Assembly: GCA_016196065.1 (NCBI GenBank)
Contig: JACPYL010000008.1
Location: forward strand, 62,001 to 126,000
Source: Acidobacteriota bacterium
Lineage (GTDB): Bacteria > Acidobacteriota > Terriglobia > Terriglobales > Acidobacteriaceae
Reading direction: 5' to 3'
Length of the DNA stretch: 64,000 nucleotides
The translations under genes were made by a program, and so were the position numbers. Shown here piece after piece: positions 10,401-19,737 of this stretch (within the stretch, counting starts at the first letter, position 1; every line of letters begins with the position of its first letter). The notes under the pieces were generated by a model that was given only the letters and a program-made list of their open reading frames with translations, searched no databases and was not told where the DNA came from.

Positions 10401-11048
10401 GATCGAGGGGTATACAAGGATCGTGCGGTTCGATCCGATGTCGTTGTTGTTGACGCCGTCAACCAGGAAGATGTTGCCGGTTGTATTGTTTCCGTTCACG
10501 GAAAAGTCAACGCCAGCTTCGAGACCCTTGTGCTTGGAATCGAAGTTCGATGCGGGCGAGACGCCGGGCATCAACTGCGTCAACTGCGCGAAGCTGCGGC
10601 CGTTCAACGGCAGTTCGCGAACCTGATTGCCTTCGACGACGTTGCCGACGGCGCCGGTCGCGGTCTCAACCTGCACGGCGTTGGCTTCGACCGTCATTTG
10701 TTCCGAGGCGCTGCCAACGGTCAGCATCGCATTCACGGTCGTCGTGCTGGAGACGAACAGCTGCACGCCTTTGCTGACGTACTCTTTGAAGTTCGCCTGC
10801 TTGATCGTGATGTCGTAGCTGCCGGCGGGCAATTCCGTGATCGAGTAATCGCCGGTCGCGCTCGTCTTGGCGCTGCGCGACGTTCCGGTGCTCGGATTCG
10901 TCGCCGTCACGTCAGCTCCGGAAACAACCGCTCCGGCCTGATCCGTAACCGCACCAACAATGCTTCCAGTTGTTTTCTGCGCGAACAACGGCAGGGAAAG
11001 GACTACGCAACATAACACCACCAACAGCAGCCTAATGGAGCTCCGCAT
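7407..11048 (-). CDS. Oar-like TonB-dependent outer-membrane receptor with N-terminal carboxypeptidase-regulatory domain
   Basis: The 1213-residue product has a Sec signal (MRSSIRLLLVVLCCVVLSLPLFAQ), a carboxypeptidase-regulatory-like beta-sandwich at about residues 26-110 (GSIVGAVTDQAGAVVSGADV), a plug domain at about 120-240 (EGNQVRELPLNGRSFAQL), and a long beta-barrel ending in a terminal Phe (YALKIIF), as outer-membrane barrels do. This architecture is greatly expanded in Acidobacteria and is thought to take up polymers or large substrates with TonB energy. No TonB, ExbB or substrate-degrading enzyme is adjacent, so the ligand cannot be read from context. A sigma-70-type promoter, a LacI-like operator and repeated ATCGAT elements lie upstream, and a terminator follows, so it is probably a monocistronic, regulated gene. 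Confidence 0.93.
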   Translation of the reverse strand: MRSSIRLLLVVLCCVVLSLPLFAQKTTGSIVGAVTDQAGAVVSGADVTATNPSTGTSRSAKTSATGDYSITELPAGSYDITIKQANFKEYVSKGVQLFVSSTTTVNAMLTVGSASEQMTVEANAVQVETATGAVGNVVEGNQVRELPLNGRSFAQLTQLMPGVSPASNFDSKHKGLEAGVDFSVNGNNTTGNIFLVDGVNNNDIGSNRTILVYPSIDAIQEFKILRNSYGPEFGQAMGAVINIVTQGGTNQFHGKAFYFGRNDALNAADYFNNLNGIGKDKLRRNDFGYTFGGPIVKDKLFFFWSQEWNRELRGAARSAGVPTVAEKNGDFSNLRVVNGEACENTPTVNGSPATSIPLDPDTGLPQVSPTGQLLVNLFPDPNIANPSDCHHNWSVSLASPIYWREENIRADYKLGKTWSIMGRYTQDHWNQPSPSTLGYWGDDNYPSVDPNWIQPGYQATVKVTKLLGNTAVNDFQLSYAANRITVSVGGDNPGIVQQINQSYNTYFPIEGKFLGANMGYPVFWGGLGNGAGDQNLWNMGPWHNNEELYILKDDFSKVHGAHTFKVGFLASNNKKNELSGGSSGEAANYWGVDANNTQNGTFNALWDQTTWGFGESQTNPFVQTRWHDFEWYFGDTWKVRRNVTLEYGVRYSRLRNPYSAVDKISSWQRSLYNPDLGGIPCNGLLVVPGTDPCSQLPEGVNPAGSTPGQNRSLKDNNNHMFAPRIGIAWDPKGDGKMVFRGGIGQFYQRERLSNYLYIATNSPFSLAAGGSRHLSGSVAPGSLTASASPSWGLDPRNVMPNTWQWNFTFEKQLYRDSKLEVAYVGNRGNNVLSYADANAVLPDNRLHFALNNSNSDRFAGSFGSINYAQWTARSNYNALQALYRTRLKSVDAQFAYTWSKSLANTDITNSGNTSSTTTITDISNQNLDYGPTPINRPHVFVSNIVYNFPSFKGHNGVFRAIAGDWEAGGILQYASGPSQSIFGLGGGAGNGIHNFNSDTNLGDTGLGANSIASAPGGLQGTGYGTNQKPNRVLQDCRLHGGPAHDWYNPNAFTLDNYQIGGFGNSGVGSCSGPGIANTDFSLYKNFKLGERVNVQFRMEFYNLFNKTQFRADQNNFQLANGATACNADNNIVRFENVKDSEGVVHLNQPYTTACFGHDVNTAAYTFSGFADPQNANRDPGVPNTIPGNGQGNFGQITRDRGPREIQYALKIIF

Positions 11049-11123
11049 CGCTCAAGCCTCCGCACCTAAAAATCGATTTTCTTAACTTCTGAACAGATTT
11101 TTGGTTCCACACACGCCAGCGTC

Positions 11124-11152
11124 ATTAAGGGCTATTCCATTTTTTTTGTCAA
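11124..11152 (-). promoter_or_regulatory. Sigma-70-type promoter for the TonB receptor gene
   Basis: On the minus strand, a perfect -35 TTGACA (11152-11147) is followed after 17 bases by CTTAAT (11129-11124), a 4/6 match to the -10 consensus. It would start transcription about 70 bases before the receptor ATG at 11048. Confidence 0.6.
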
Positions 11153-11156
11153 GAAG

Positions 11157-11224
11157 AAAAATCGATTATGTACATCTCCGTAAACGTTTCCAATAAGGGG
11201 GTACTAATACGAAAGTATTATACC
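11157..11224 (-). promoter_or_regulatory. Operator-like cluster upstream of the TonB receptor promoter
   Basis: Three elements lie just upstream of the -35. AAAAATCGATTA (11157-11168) shares its core with the palindrome AAAATCGATTTT at 11069-11080 in the leader. CCGTAAACGTTTCCAA (11178-11193) reads on the minus strand as TTGGAAACGTTTACGG, a close match to LacI/CcpA-type operators with a central CG. GGTA-c-TAATAC, GAAA, GTATTA-TACC (11200-11224) is a ten-pair inverted repeat with one bulged C and a GNRA-type loop. LacI-type control is inferred; no lacI gene is in the window. Confidence 0.45.
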
Positions 11225-11332
11225 AATTTCGGGATGCAATTTTCGGCCAAATCCTGCGATATCCGTAAATTAGGAGGGGTCCGCCGTTTTTTTCATAGCG
11301 AAAAAAAATCAAAAAAAGTTTCGGCGCCGGTG

Positions 11333-13474
11333 TCACTTTTGGGCTTCCGACCCTGCTTTTTCGTCGGTGACGCTGCGCGCAACTCGGTCACCGTAGGACT
11401 TCAGTTGACCAGGTAAGAGGGCGTTCAGACGTTCAAATTCCGCTCGGGATTCTTGCGCTTCCGAGGCTCGTCCGGCCTTGGCATAAGCTCGCGCCAGGTT
11501 GAAATGGACCCTCGGACTATTCGGCGAATAACGGCGCGCCGTCTCCAACTCGCGGATCGCCGCTGGAATGTCTCGCTCGTCCAGAAAACTTCTTCCCAGC
11601 AGATACCGCGCCTCCGAAGACTCCGGAGCCAGTGCAACGGCCTTCTTTGCATCTGCCAATGCGTTCGCTGAATGATGCTGCTGCAACTCGATTGACGCCA
11701 GCCGGATATATGACAGAGCGTTGTCCGGATTCAGCCGCGTTTCTTCCCGCAATTGCACTTGCGCTTCGTCGTACATCGAAGTCGCCGCCAACGCGTCTCC
11801 GTAGGCGTAGTGCAGGAAAAGTGTCGTTGGATATTCCTTCAGAAGTGTTTCGATAATTGGAAATGCTTTCTCATAATGACTGTCCGAAAGAAATGACGCC
11901 GCTTCCCCGGCCTTGCGGACAAGTTCCTTCTGCTCGGGCTTGACCTGTTCGGGAAGTGCGGGAATCCTGAGCAAAGCGATTCCCATTGCGAATTGAATCT
12001 CGTCTTGCAACCCACCTGGCGCGATCTCGGGAACCAGCAAGTCAAGCGCGCGATCGAACTCTCCGGTGCGATTCAGCAGGAGCGCAAGATGGTAGCGTGC
12101 GATCCTTACCGCTGCCGCGTTTCCGGTGAATCCGAATGTGCGTGCTCGTTCCAGGTGCACGAGTGAATTCTTGTAGTCCCTGGTTTCAAACTCGCTCAGT
12201 CCCAGCAGAGTCCATGCATCCGGTAGCCTCGCGTCGAGAGCGACTGCCTGCTGCAACGCCGACACCGCCTCCGCATGTTGCGCCTGCATGTATTCGATCG
12301 TGCCCACTTGGCGCCATCCCTCCGGCCAAGTGGGCCGAAGCGCGAGCGCACTACGATACGCGGTTGCCGCCTGCTCCAGTCGCCCTGCACGGCGTTCCGA
12401 GTCAGCCAGTCGTGCCAACTCCTCAAAGCTTCCACTGGCAGCTGGCGCCGTGCTCTTCGAATTTTCCTTGATGGCGCTTCGACTGAGTGCATACCGTGCC
12501 ACCTGCGCGCCATCCGCTTCAACGGCTTGCTTCGCGAGTTCGTGCGCTCGTTGCGACGCTGTCGCCGCCTCTTCTTGTTTCTTCTGCGCGCGCAACACGT
12601 TGGCCAAAGCGTCGTAGACCAGAGCCGATCGCGGTGTGATCCGAGTCTCTTCCCGAAGATGCGTTTCAGCCTGCGGATACTGCGCGGAAGCAGCCAACAT
12701 CAATCCATATTGATAGTGCAGATAAGGTGTGTCCGGATAATCGCGCAGCATCTGCTCCATGCTTCGCGCTCCTGCCTCGGTCTGATGATCGGCCAGTAGA
12801 ACTGCTGCTTCGCCCGCCGCGTGAACCAGCGCATCTTTCGCCGGATCCGCCTGCGACGGCAGGATCGGAACGCGCAGGAATGCGAGTCCGAGCGAGACCC
12901 TGATTTGATCGGTGAAGTGATTCGGACCGAACGCGCTCACCAGCACTTCAGTCGCCTGTTCGAACTTTCCCTGCAGGTTGAGCAGCAATCCAAAATGATA
13001 GAGCGCCACCTTCTCAACGTCCGGACTCTCTACAAACCCAAGTTCCCGCGCCTTCTGCAGGGCGGAAAATGAGCCGCGATAGTCGCCAGTCTCAAATTCG
13101 CTGAGACCCAGAAACGCCCATGCGGGACCAGCCTTCGGCTGCAACGCCACCACCTTGCGCAACGCTGGTACGGCTTCATCAAACCGATCGGCGTCATACA
13201 GGATTGTCCCGAGATACCACCAGCCTTCGTCCCAACTCGGGCGAATATCCAACGCGGCTCGATAGTCGTGGATTGCCTCGTCGATCTGGCCCGCGTCGCG
13301 AGCCGCATCCGCTTTCACCACAAGACTTTCAAAGCCCGCCGCATTCGAATGCGTCTGCGCAACGCTCCACGAAACGCAAATGAACAGCGGGATGGTTGCC
13401 GCGCACCGTAACGCAAGCCGGAAAAGCGAAGAACTGCCAACTTTTGGCATTGGCATGGGAATGAAGTCCCGCAC
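11333..13474 (-). CDS. Exported TPR protein with an internal tandem duplication
   Basis: The 713-residue product has a signal peptide ([21 protein letters not shown]); the true start may be the Met at 13474 or one of the Mets six and eight residues later. It is built of two similar halves. Residues ~48-320 and ~350-630 align along their whole length, sharing blocks such as [15 protein letters not shown] versus [15 protein letters not shown], the [11 protein letters not shown]-type block, and a leucine/proline motif AFLRVPILP versus [10 protein letters not shown] third set of ordinary TPRs follows. The non-TPR insert around the RVPILP/RIPALP motif may be a specific interaction surface. It is transcribed away from the Tat-exported propeller gene. 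T-rich sequence follows its stop on the minus strand, but I see no clear terminator. Function unknown. Confidence 0.88.
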   Translation of the reverse strand: MRDFIPMPMPKVGSSSLFRLALRCAATIPLFICVSWSVAQTHSNAAGFESLVVKADAARDAGQIDEAIHDYRAALDIRPSWDEGWWYLGTILYDADRFDEAVPALRKVVALQPKAGPAWAFLGLSEFETGDYRGSFSALQKARELGFVESPDVEKVALYHFGLLLNLQGKFEQATEVLVSAFGPNHFTDQIRVSLGLAFLRVPILPSQADPAKDALVHAAGEAAVLLADHQTEAGARSMEQMLRDYPDTPYLHYQYGLMLAASAQYPQAETHLREETRITPRSALVYDALANVLRAQKKQEEAATASQRAHELAKQAVEADGAQVARYALSRSAIKENSKSTAPAASGSFEELARLADSERRAGRLEQAATAYRSALALRPTWPEGWRQVGTIEYMQAQHAEAVSALQQAVALDARLPDAWTLLGLSEFETRDYKNSLVHLERARTFGFTGNAAAVRIARYHLALLLNRTGEFDRALDLLVPEIAPGGLQDEIQFAMGIALLRIPALPEQVKPEQKELVRKAGEAASFLSDSHYEKAFPIIETLLKEYPTTLFLHYAYGDALAATSMYDEAQVQLREETRLNPDNALSYIRLASIELQQHHSANALADAKKAVALAPESSEARYLLGRSFLDERDIPAAIRELETARRYSPNSPRVHFNLARAYAKAGRASEAQESRAEFERLNALLPGQLKSYGDRVARSVTDEKAGSEAQK

Positions 13475-13581
13475 GCTGCGAGAAGTGCGATGGTAGCACG
13501 TGGGTTCGGGCGCGAAAATGCTGCGCCTGTTGCCGAGTATCCAACCGGTCCAGCGATTCGAATGTGGTAAAAAAGGACTCC

Positions 13582-15300
13582 ATGCGCGTGCGCACCCGAC
13601 TGCCTAAACCGTCTCTGGTCTCTCGGCGCAGGTTTCTACACGGACTTGCCGGGGGAGTCGGATACTACGCTTTATCGCGCGCCGCAATGGGACAAGCCCA
13701 GCCCGCGCCGCCCATGTTCGAAGAAATTCCACCGTCCGCCAGTGGGATTCACTGGACCCATTCTGCCGCCCGTTCCCCCGAAAAACATTTGCCGGAAGCG
13801 ACCGGCCCCGGCTGCGCCTTTCTCGACTACGACAACGACGGCTGGCTTGATATCTATCTGGTAAATAGCGGGAAATCCGATTTCTACACACCTTCCCAAC
13901 CGCTACGCAATGCTCTCTATCACAACAACCGGGACGGCACATTCACGGATGTCACTGAGAAAGCCGGAGTGGCCGGGGGCGGTTTCGGCATGGGCGTCGC
14001 TGTCGGCGACTATGACAACGACGGCTTTCCGGATCTTTTCGTGACGCAATACGGGCGCAGCATTCTCTATCGCAATAACGGAAATGGCACCTTTACTGAC
14101 ATCACGGAGAAAGCCGGCCTCCGCGTCCAAGGATGGGCGTCGCACGCGGTGTGGTTTGACTACGATAACGATGGACGTCTCGATCTGTTCGTTGGCCAGT
14201 TTGCAGGATTCGATAAAGCGAACGGATGCGGCGTCAGCGCCGACGGCAAACGCCATTACTGTATCCCGCGTGTCTTCCCTTCCCGCCCCAGTTGGCTTTT
14301 TCACAACAATGGGGATGGGACGTTCACCAACGTCAGCAAGGAATCCGGCATCGCTGCGTCCCTCGGCAAGGCCTGGGGAGCAGTCGCTACCGACGTCAAT
14401 AACGACGGCCGCATGGACTTGTTCGTAGCCAACGACACCATTGGGAATTTCCTCTTTATGAATCGCGGCAATGGCCGTTTTGAAGAAGCTGGCTTGCGCG
14501 CCGACGTCGCCTATAGTGCCGATGGACGTGCCCGCTCCGGCATGGGCGTCGATTCCGCTGATTTCGATAACGACGGTTGGATGGATCTGTTCGTCTCCAA
14601 TATCGACGAGGAAATCTTTTCTCTGTACCGCAACAACCGCGAAGACGGTTTCGACGATCAAGCCATGCACCTCGGAGTCGGCATGGCCACGCGCTGGATG
14701 AGCGGTTGGGGAATAAAATTCATCGACTATGACAACGATGGCGACCTCGATTTGTTTCTCGCCAATGGATTCCCTGACGACCTGGTCGAAGAGTTTTCCA
14801 GCAAGGTGAAATATCAGGAACCCCTACTGCTGTTTCAGAATGCTGGTGGCAAATACAAGAATGTCAGTGACGTTGCCGGACCGGTCTTCGGCAAATCGTT
14901 CTCCGCGCGCGGCATGGCGGTAGGGGATTTCAATAATGACGGCGGCATCGACGTGCTCGTCGCCGTCAACGATGGCCCACCGTTGCTCCTGCGAAATAAT
15001 ATTGGCAAAGAAAATCATTGGCTCGGCGTCAAACTCGTTGGCACGAAATCGAATCGCGACGCAGTCGGTGCCCGCCTCACCTACAAGGCCGGCGACCTGA
15101 CACGCAGCCGCATGAAGATTGGTGGAGGAAGTTTTCTGTCTTCCCACGATCCGCGCATGTTGTTAGGTTTAGGCAAGCGCTCCAAATTGGACTGGCTCGA
15201 CGTGCAGTGGCCTCAGCCCGGCGGGCCCGTCGAACGTTTTACGGACGTGCCCGTCGACCGCTACATCACGATTGTTGAAGGCTCAGGCAAATGGAAATGA
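13582..15300 (+). CDS. Tat-exported CRTAC1-like FG-GAP/VCBS propeller with ASPIC/UnbV domain
   Basis: The start is ATG 13582, with AAGGA five bases upstream; GTG 13564 is in frame but lacks a ribosome site. The 572-residue product has a twin-arginine signal ([12 protein letters not shown], then a hydrophobic stretch ending AAMGQAQ), so unlike the two left-edge paralogues it is probably exported folded. Seven calcium-loop motifs follow ([63 protein letters not shown]), then an ASPIC/UnbV domain from about residue 475 ([13 protein letters not shown]). Its stop overlaps the next gene in an ATGA, so translation is coupled. It heads a three-gene operon with the PPIase-propeller fusion and the CusF-SCO protein. 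Confidence 0.9.
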   Translation: MRVRTRLPKPSLVSRRRFLHGLAGGVGYYALSRAAMGQAQPAPPMFEEIPPSASGIHWTHSAARSPEKHLPEATGPGCAFLDYDNDGWLDIYLVNSGKSDFYTPSQPLRNALYHNNRDGTFTDVTEKAGVAGGGFGMGVAVGDYDNDGFPDLFVTQYGRSILYRNNGNGTFTDITEKAGLRVQGWASHAVWFDYDNDGRLDLFVGQFAGFDKANGCGVSADGKRHYCIPRVFPSRPSWLFHNNGDGTFTNVSKESGIAASLGKAWGAVATDVNNDGRMDLFVANDTIGNFLFMNRGNGRFEEAGLRADVAYSADGRARSGMGVDSADFDNDGWMDLFVSNIDEEIFSLYRNNREDGFDDQAMHLGVGMATRWMSGWGIKFIDYDNDGDLDLFLANGFPDDLVEEFSSKVKYQEPLLLFQNAGGKYKNVSDVAGPVFGKSFSARGMAVGDFNNDGGIDVLVAVNDGPPLLLRNNIGKENHWLGVKLVGTKSNRDAVGARLTYKAGDLTRSRMKIGGGSFLSSHDPRMLLGLGKRSKLDWLDVQWPQPGGPVERFTDVPVDRYITIVEGSGKWK

Positions 15301-18023
15301 GACGGCGATCTCGCGTAAAACACGACAGAGTGAGGGTGGTCCGGGATCGATGTCTCCTGATGCTCCTCGTGCTGTTGAACGGGCTCGCGTCGGCGCAAAT
15401 CCAACCCGGGCAAGGCTCCGCCTCAAGCGGCCCCGAACTTCGCATCATCATCTTGAGTTCGCAGGCAGAGGCCGAAAGGCTCTTGCCGCGCCTGCAAGCC
15501 GGAGAAGACTTCGCCGCACTGGCTCATCAATACTCCATCGACCCTAGCGCCAGCGATGGCGGTTCCGTGGGATCCGTCGATACCCAGACGCTGCGCACCG
15601 AACTCCGCGATGCATTGAAAGACGCCACCCCCGGACAGATCAGAGGGCCAATCAAAGTTGCCACTGGCTTCGCCATCGTAAAGGTTGAAGCGCCGCGCAC
15701 CGCTGCAGCAGTGGACGCCACTGCGCCCGGTCAAAGTCCGCCGGCCGCAGTCACCGGAACTGGCCTGGGCATGACACCGACCGCGTTGCTGGCGCTGGCC
15801 GGCCGCGGCAAGATTACTTATCCACCCGACGTTTCCGGAGCCGTTGAAGTTGAAGTCGCTTTCAAGAACCTACCCAAGCCGGGGGACTGGGACCGCGATT
15901 TGCATCGCGTCTGCGAGGTTCGAAAGGAAACGCTCGCACTCGCCGTGACCCACCTCAGGCAATTGCTCGACCCAAAGGACCCTGACAGCTACGCCGTCAC
16001 GCGTCCCGACGAAGTGGGCCGGGTCCGTTTTTCATTGGCTCAACTTCTCGCCTATCAGGGCGAGATGGACTCCGCTATCCGGGAGTGGCTGGAAGCCTAT
16101 AAATACGCGATCGCGAAATCTCCGAAGATGGTTTCCGAACTGGAAGAGGTGCTCGGCACCGCCTACTTGCACAAGTCGGAAATGGAGAATGACGTTTACC
16201 GCAAGCCTGGAGAACGGTGCCTGTTCCCTCCGCGCAAGCCCAGCCGATATCAGAAGACGGAAGACTCGGAGCGTGCGGTCCAATTCTTTACGCGTTTTCT
16301 CGAAAAGAAGCCGGACACTCTGGAAGTGAAGTGGCTCCTCAATCTCGCCTATGTGACTTTGGGAAAGTATCCGTCCGGCGTGCCTGCGAAGTATTTGATC
16401 CCGCCATCGAAGTTCGAGCCGAAGCTCGATCCGAATGAGAGTGTCGGGCGATTCATCGATGTTGCACCCGCCGCTGGACTGAATTCTTTTTCCATGGCGG
16501 GCGGAGTGATCGTCGATGATTTCGACAACGACGGGTTCCTCGACGTCGTCACCTCCAGCTACGACCAGTGCGAGCGCATGCACTTCTTCCATAACAATGG
16601 AGACGGCACCTTCACCGATCGCGCCATCGAAGTTGGACTGAGCGACCAACTTGGCGGCCTGAATCTGATTCAAACGGATTACAACAACGACGGCTGCCTC
16701 GACATCTTCGTGCTGCGTGGTGGATGGCAAATGCCGATGCGTCCTTCCCTGCTGCGCAACAACTGCAACGGCACGTTCACGGATGTAACCCAGGCTGCCG
16801 GCCTGTCCGACTCGATCGCATCGCAGACCGCCGTCTGGGCCGACATCGATAACGACGGACTCCTCGATCTCTTCATCGGCAACGAGCAGGGACCGAGCCG
16901 CCTCTATCACAACAAGGGCGACGGCACGTTCGAGAACATCGCTGCGACAGCAGGTGTGGACAAGACCGCCTTCTCTAAGGGTGTGGCGGCTGCCGACTAC
17001 GACAACGACGGCTACCTCGACCTCTATGTCTCCAATCTCAGCGGAAACAATTTCCTCTACCACAACAATCACGACCGAACGTTTACGGAAGTCGGCAAGG
17101 AAGCTGGAGTCCAGGCTCCGTGGATGAGCTTTGCGACCTGGTTTTTCGACTACGACAATGACGGACTGCCGGACCTCTACGTGAACAGTTACTACATGTC
17201 GACGGAAGAAAATTTAAAGAGCCAGTTGGGCCTGCCGCACAACGTTGAGAGCTTGAAGCTCTATCACAATGAGGGCAACGGGAAATTTCGTGACGTCAGC
17301 ACCGAAGTTGGCCTCGATCGCGTCTTCAATCCGATGGGCTCGAATTTCGGTGACATCGATAACGACGGCTTCCTTGATTTCTATCTCGGTACCGGCACCC
17401 CGCCCTACGGTGACATTCTTCCCAATAAGCTCTTTCACAATGTGAACGGGAAGAAATTTGTGGACGTCACCACCTCGTCGGGCACGGGCGAGATCCACAA
17501 AGGACACGGCGTCGCCTTCGCCGACCTCGACGGTGACGGAGCCGAAGAAATCGTGGCCGAAACGGGCGGCGCAGTCCCCGGCGACCGGCACGCCATCCGC
17601 TTATTCCAGAATCCCGGCAGCAAGAATGACTGGATTACCCTGCACCTGGTCGGAGCTAAGAGTAATCACGCAGCGCTGGGCGCACGAATTAAGGTGACCG
17701 TGCAGGACGAAGGCCAGGAACAACGCTTCATCTACCGGACCGTGGGCAGCGGAGGCTCGTTTGGCGCATCGCCCCTGCAACAGCACATCGGCCTCGGCAA
17801 GCACGCGCGCATCCTGAACATCGAGATCTGGTGGCCCGCCACGAATACGCGGCAGAACTTCTCAAACGTGGACAAGAATCAGTTCATCGAGATCACAGAA
17901 TTTGCCAAGGACTACACCAAACTGGAGCGGCGGCGCGTTTACCTCGGAGGAAAGCCAGATGCCAGGGGGAACAAACAAACCGCTGCGGCGAGCAGCATCC
18001 AAACAGGTACGACGAAACACTGA
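15291..18023 (+). CDS. Fusion of parvulin-like PPIase domain, helical TPR-like region, FG-GAP/VCBS propeller and ASPIC/UnbV domain
   Basis: Two in-frame starts are possible, ATG 15291 and ATG 15297; the second overlaps the upstream TGA as ATGA. The ~910-residue product has a signal segment ([16 protein letters not shown]). Residues ~52-135 resemble the PpiC/SurA rotamase fold: [18 protein letters not shown], then a [17 protein letters not shown] block and an [15 protein letters not shown] strand. Residues ~180-360 are helical and TPR-like. Residues ~385-780 hold seven loops ([54 protein letters not shown], and a degenerate DLDGDGAEE). An ASPIC/UnbV domain ([13 protein letters not shown]) closes the protein. 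A folding-factor domain on a calcium propeller suggests self-folding or a dedicated chaperone for the secreted partners. This is inference; catalytic residues of parvulin cannot be confirmed by eye. Confidence 0.85.
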   Translation: MEMRRRSRVKHDRVRVVRDRCLLMLLVLLNGLASAQIQPGQGSASSGPELRIIILSSQAEAERLLPRLQAGEDFAALAHQYSIDPSASDGGSVGSVDTQTLRTELRDALKDATPGQIRGPIKVATGFAIVKVEAPRTAAAVDATAPGQSPPAAVTGTGLGMTPTALLALAGRGKITYPPDVSGAVEVEVAFKNLPKPGDWDRDLHRVCEVRKETLALAVTHLRQLLDPKDPDSYAVTRPDEVGRVRFSLAQLLAYQGEMDSAIREWLEAYKYAIAKSPKMVSELEEVLGTAYLHKSEMENDVYRKPGERCLFPPRKPSRYQKTEDSERAVQFFTRFLEKKPDTLEVKWLLNLAYVTLGKYPSGVPAKYLIPPSKFEPKLDPNESVGRFIDVAPAAGLNSFSMAGGVIVDDFDNDGFLDVVTSSYDQCERMHFFHNNGDGTFTDRAIEVGLSDQLGGLNLIQTDYNNDGCLDIFVLRGGWQMPMRPSLLRNNCNGTFTDVTQAAGLSDSIASQTAVWADIDNDGLLDLFIGNEQGPSRLYHNKGDGTFENIAATAGVDKTAFSKGVAAADYDNDGYLDLYVSNLSGNNFLYHNNHDRTFTEVGKEAGVQAPWMSFATWFFDYDNDGLPDLYVNSYYMSTEENLKSQLGLPHNVESLKLYHNEGNGKFRDVSTEVGLDRVFNPMGSNFGDIDNDGFLDFYLGTGTPPYGDILPNKLFHNVNGKKFVDVTTSSGTGEIHKGHGVAFADLDGDGAEEIVAETGGAVPGDRHAIRLFQNPGSKNDWITLHLVGAKSNHAALGARIKVTVQDEGQEQRFIYRTVGSGGSFGASPLQQHIGLGKHARILNIEIWWPATNTRQNFSNVDKNQFIEITEFAKDYTKLERRRVYLGGKPDARGNKQTAAASSIQTGTTKH

Positions 18024-18034
18024 GACTCCGATCA

Positions 18035-18919
18035 ATGAGCACCCGGCACTTCAATCTCGAGCGATGGATTCTGGTCGCAACCCTTGTAACCCTGCATTCG
18101 CTCGCACGCGCGGAGCAGCGACATCCCACCAGCGGCTTGGTTTTGAGCGTCGATCGTGCCCGTCACACGATCGTCGTCTCCTGTAACGCTATTCCGAATT
18201 TCATGGACGCGATGGTGATGCCCTTCTCTGTCCCCGACGCGAAGTCACTTGATCCACTGAAAGAAGGATCACTGATCGATTTCACATTGGTGATCGTCAA
18301 GGGCGCGTCTCACGTCGAAGACATCCGCGTTCGTCTCTACGACAGCGCCGAGCGAGAACCTGCCAAGGCTCGCCGCCTGAAAAACCTAGAAGAAGCTCTA
18401 CGCGGTCCCGTTCATCGCCTCGGCATCGGACAAGCCGTCCCCGATTTCGCGCTCACTGACCAAGTCGGGCGACCGTTTCACTTTCGTGAACTCGCCGGAA
18501 AAGTTATCGCGCTCAATTTCGTCTACACCCGATGCGCCCTGCCGGAATATTGTTTTCGTTCCACCAACAATTTCGGAGTCCTGCAGAAGAAGTACCAAAA
18601 GCGGCTGGGAAAAGATCTCGTGCTGCTTACCATAACCTTCGATCCGATCCACGATCAGCCCGGAGTCCTGAACGACTACGCAAAGACCTGGAAAGCCGAT
18701 CCCGAGACGTGGCACTTCCTCAGCGGCCCGGCCGGCGATGTGCAGCATGTCTGCGATTTATTCGGCGTGAACTATGTCCCCGATGAAGGCCTGTTCGTCC
18801 ATAACCTCCACACCGCCGTCATCGACCGCGACGGCAAAATGGTCGCCAACCTTGAAGGCAATGATTTCACCGCCCAGCAGTTTGCCGATCTGGTAGGAAC
18901 GGTCCTCGACCGGAAATAG
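18035..18919 (+). CDS. CusF-like domain fused to SCO1/SenC copper-handling thioredoxin-fold protein
   Basis: The start ATG 18035 lies 11 bases after the upstream stop and opens a signal peptide (WILVATLVTLHSLARAE). The product is 294 residues. Residues ~30-90 resemble the CusF/PF11604 copper-binding barrel (GLVLSVDRARHTIVV, then IPNFMDAMVMPF); Met57, Met60 and Met62 fit the methionine ligands, while the usual His is Cys50. Residues ~125-290 are a SCO1/SenC domain with Cys167 and Cys173 in TRCALPEYC (a C-x5-C variant seen in some SCO proteins) and a candidate metal His at 256 or 259. Family members deliver copper or electrons to the CuA site of cytochrome oxidase or other cuproenzymes. No oxidase is nearby; it is third in the operon with two propeller proteins. 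Confidence 0.88.
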   Translation: MSTRHFNLERWILVATLVTLHSLARAEQRHPTSGLVLSVDRARHTIVVSCNAIPNFMDAMVMPFSVPDAKSLDPLKEGSLIDFTLVIVKGASHVEDIRVRLYDSAEREPAKARRLKNLEEALRGPVHRLGIGQAVPDFALTDQVGRPFHFRELAGKVIALNFVYTRCALPEYCFRSTNNFGVLQKKYQKRLGKDLVLLTITFDPIHDQPGVLNDYAKTWKADPETWHFLSGPAGDVQHVCDLFGVNYVPDEGLFVHNLHTAVIDRDGKMVANLEGNDFTAQQFADLVGTVLDRK

Positions 18920-19052
18920 CTTTTCAGCTCGCGGCTTTCAGCCTCAGCCGGGCCATACACGAAAGTAACCTATCCACCAACGCCGTCTCGTCAGAAGATG
19001 GATTCAGCCCTTTTAGTTCCGGGCGCACGTGGTCATCATGCCGCAGAAAATC

Positions 19053-19583
19053 ATGGACGTTCTCATGCTTGGTCGCTGTTCGCACGAATTCGCCTGGCCC
19101 CGTCGCGCCGCCAATGGAGAGTATTACCAGGTCTGTCTCCAATGCGCTGCCGCTTATCAATACGACTGGAAAACCATGCGCCGCGGAAACCGGGTCGAGA
19201 CTCCAGTGGCGGATACAGCTGCTGTCAAGCGGCGTTCCAGTGCGAAACAACCGACGTGGGTTCCACGCGCACGGCGCCTGAAGCTCGACACACCCATTCG
19301 CTTCCGGGTGAAGAATCTCAGCACCTGGTTTGAAGGCGTGATCCAGAACATCAGCCAGTCCGGCGTGTTGTTCCATGGGCCGCAGCAACTGCCCGCGAAT
19401 GCACTGATCGAAATGGTTTTTGAAATGCCGGAAGAAATTTCGGGACAGAAGAACAGTACCGTTCTCTGTCAAGGACGTCTGATCCGCGCCAAGGAAGCAC
19501 GCGCCACCCACGACGGATCCGTGCTCGCAGCCTCCATCCTGGATTACAAGTTTTTACGCCAGGACTCATCGCCGCAAGTCTGA
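19053..19583 (+). CDS. PilZ-domain protein with N-terminal Cys motif
   Basis: ATG 19053 gives a product of 176 residues (MDVLMLGRCSHEF). Earlier in-frame starts at 19029 and 19038 and a later one at 19065 are possible, and none has a convincing ribosome site. The N-terminal ~40 residues contain CSHEFAWPRR, EYYQVCLQC and YDW, a short Cys-rich module that often precedes PilZ in acidobacterial proteins. From about residue 70 a PilZ domain follows, with the RARR basic motif ahead of the first strand and the N-x-S-x-x-G motif (NISQSGVLF). PilZ domains bind cyclic di-GMP, so this may be an effector; an HD-GYP-type protein for c-di-GMP turnover lies far away at 53.7 kb. It appears monocistronic. Confidence 0.8.
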   Translation: MDVLMLGRCSHEFAWPRRAANGEYYQVCLQCAAAYQYDWKTMRRGNRVETPVADTAAVKRRSSAKQPTWVPRARRLKLDTPIRFRVKNLSTWFEGVIQNISQSGVLFHGPQQLPANALIEMVFEMPEEISGQKNSTVLCQGRLIRAKEARATHDGSVLAASILDYKFLRQDSSPQV

Positions 19584-19737
19584 TCTCCTCACTACCGGCA
19601 GCGCCTAAACCGTTGCGCCCAAACTATTTCCGGCGCTCCCGGTTGATCACTCCCATTCCATAAATTTTTCTGCGGTCGCGGTCCGCGCGGCATCTAAACT
19701 GGAGAACAAGTCTTCCTTACGTGCTTAGGAGTTTTTT

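Noticed and set aside
9558-11015. 485-codon plus-strand frame antisense to the TonB receptor
   Set aside because: The minus-strand product is a complete TonB-dependent receptor; the antisense translation has no recognisable motif or start.
11287-11307. TTTTTTTC-ATAGC-GAAAAAAA inverted repeat as a terminator
   Set aside because: The stem is only A-T pairs apart from one closing G-C, so it is too weak to call; the region is simply AT-rich.
13903-14670. 255-codon minus-strand frame inside the Tat-exported propeller gene
   Set aside because: Same cause: antisense of repeated Asp-Asn-Asp-Gly codons; the sense gene has signal, repeats and ribosome site.
16032-17072. 346-codon minus-strand frame inside the PPIase-propeller gene
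   Set aside because: It is a shadow of the calcium-loop codons of the plus-strand gene; the translation is Val/Glu/Ala-rich with no domain.
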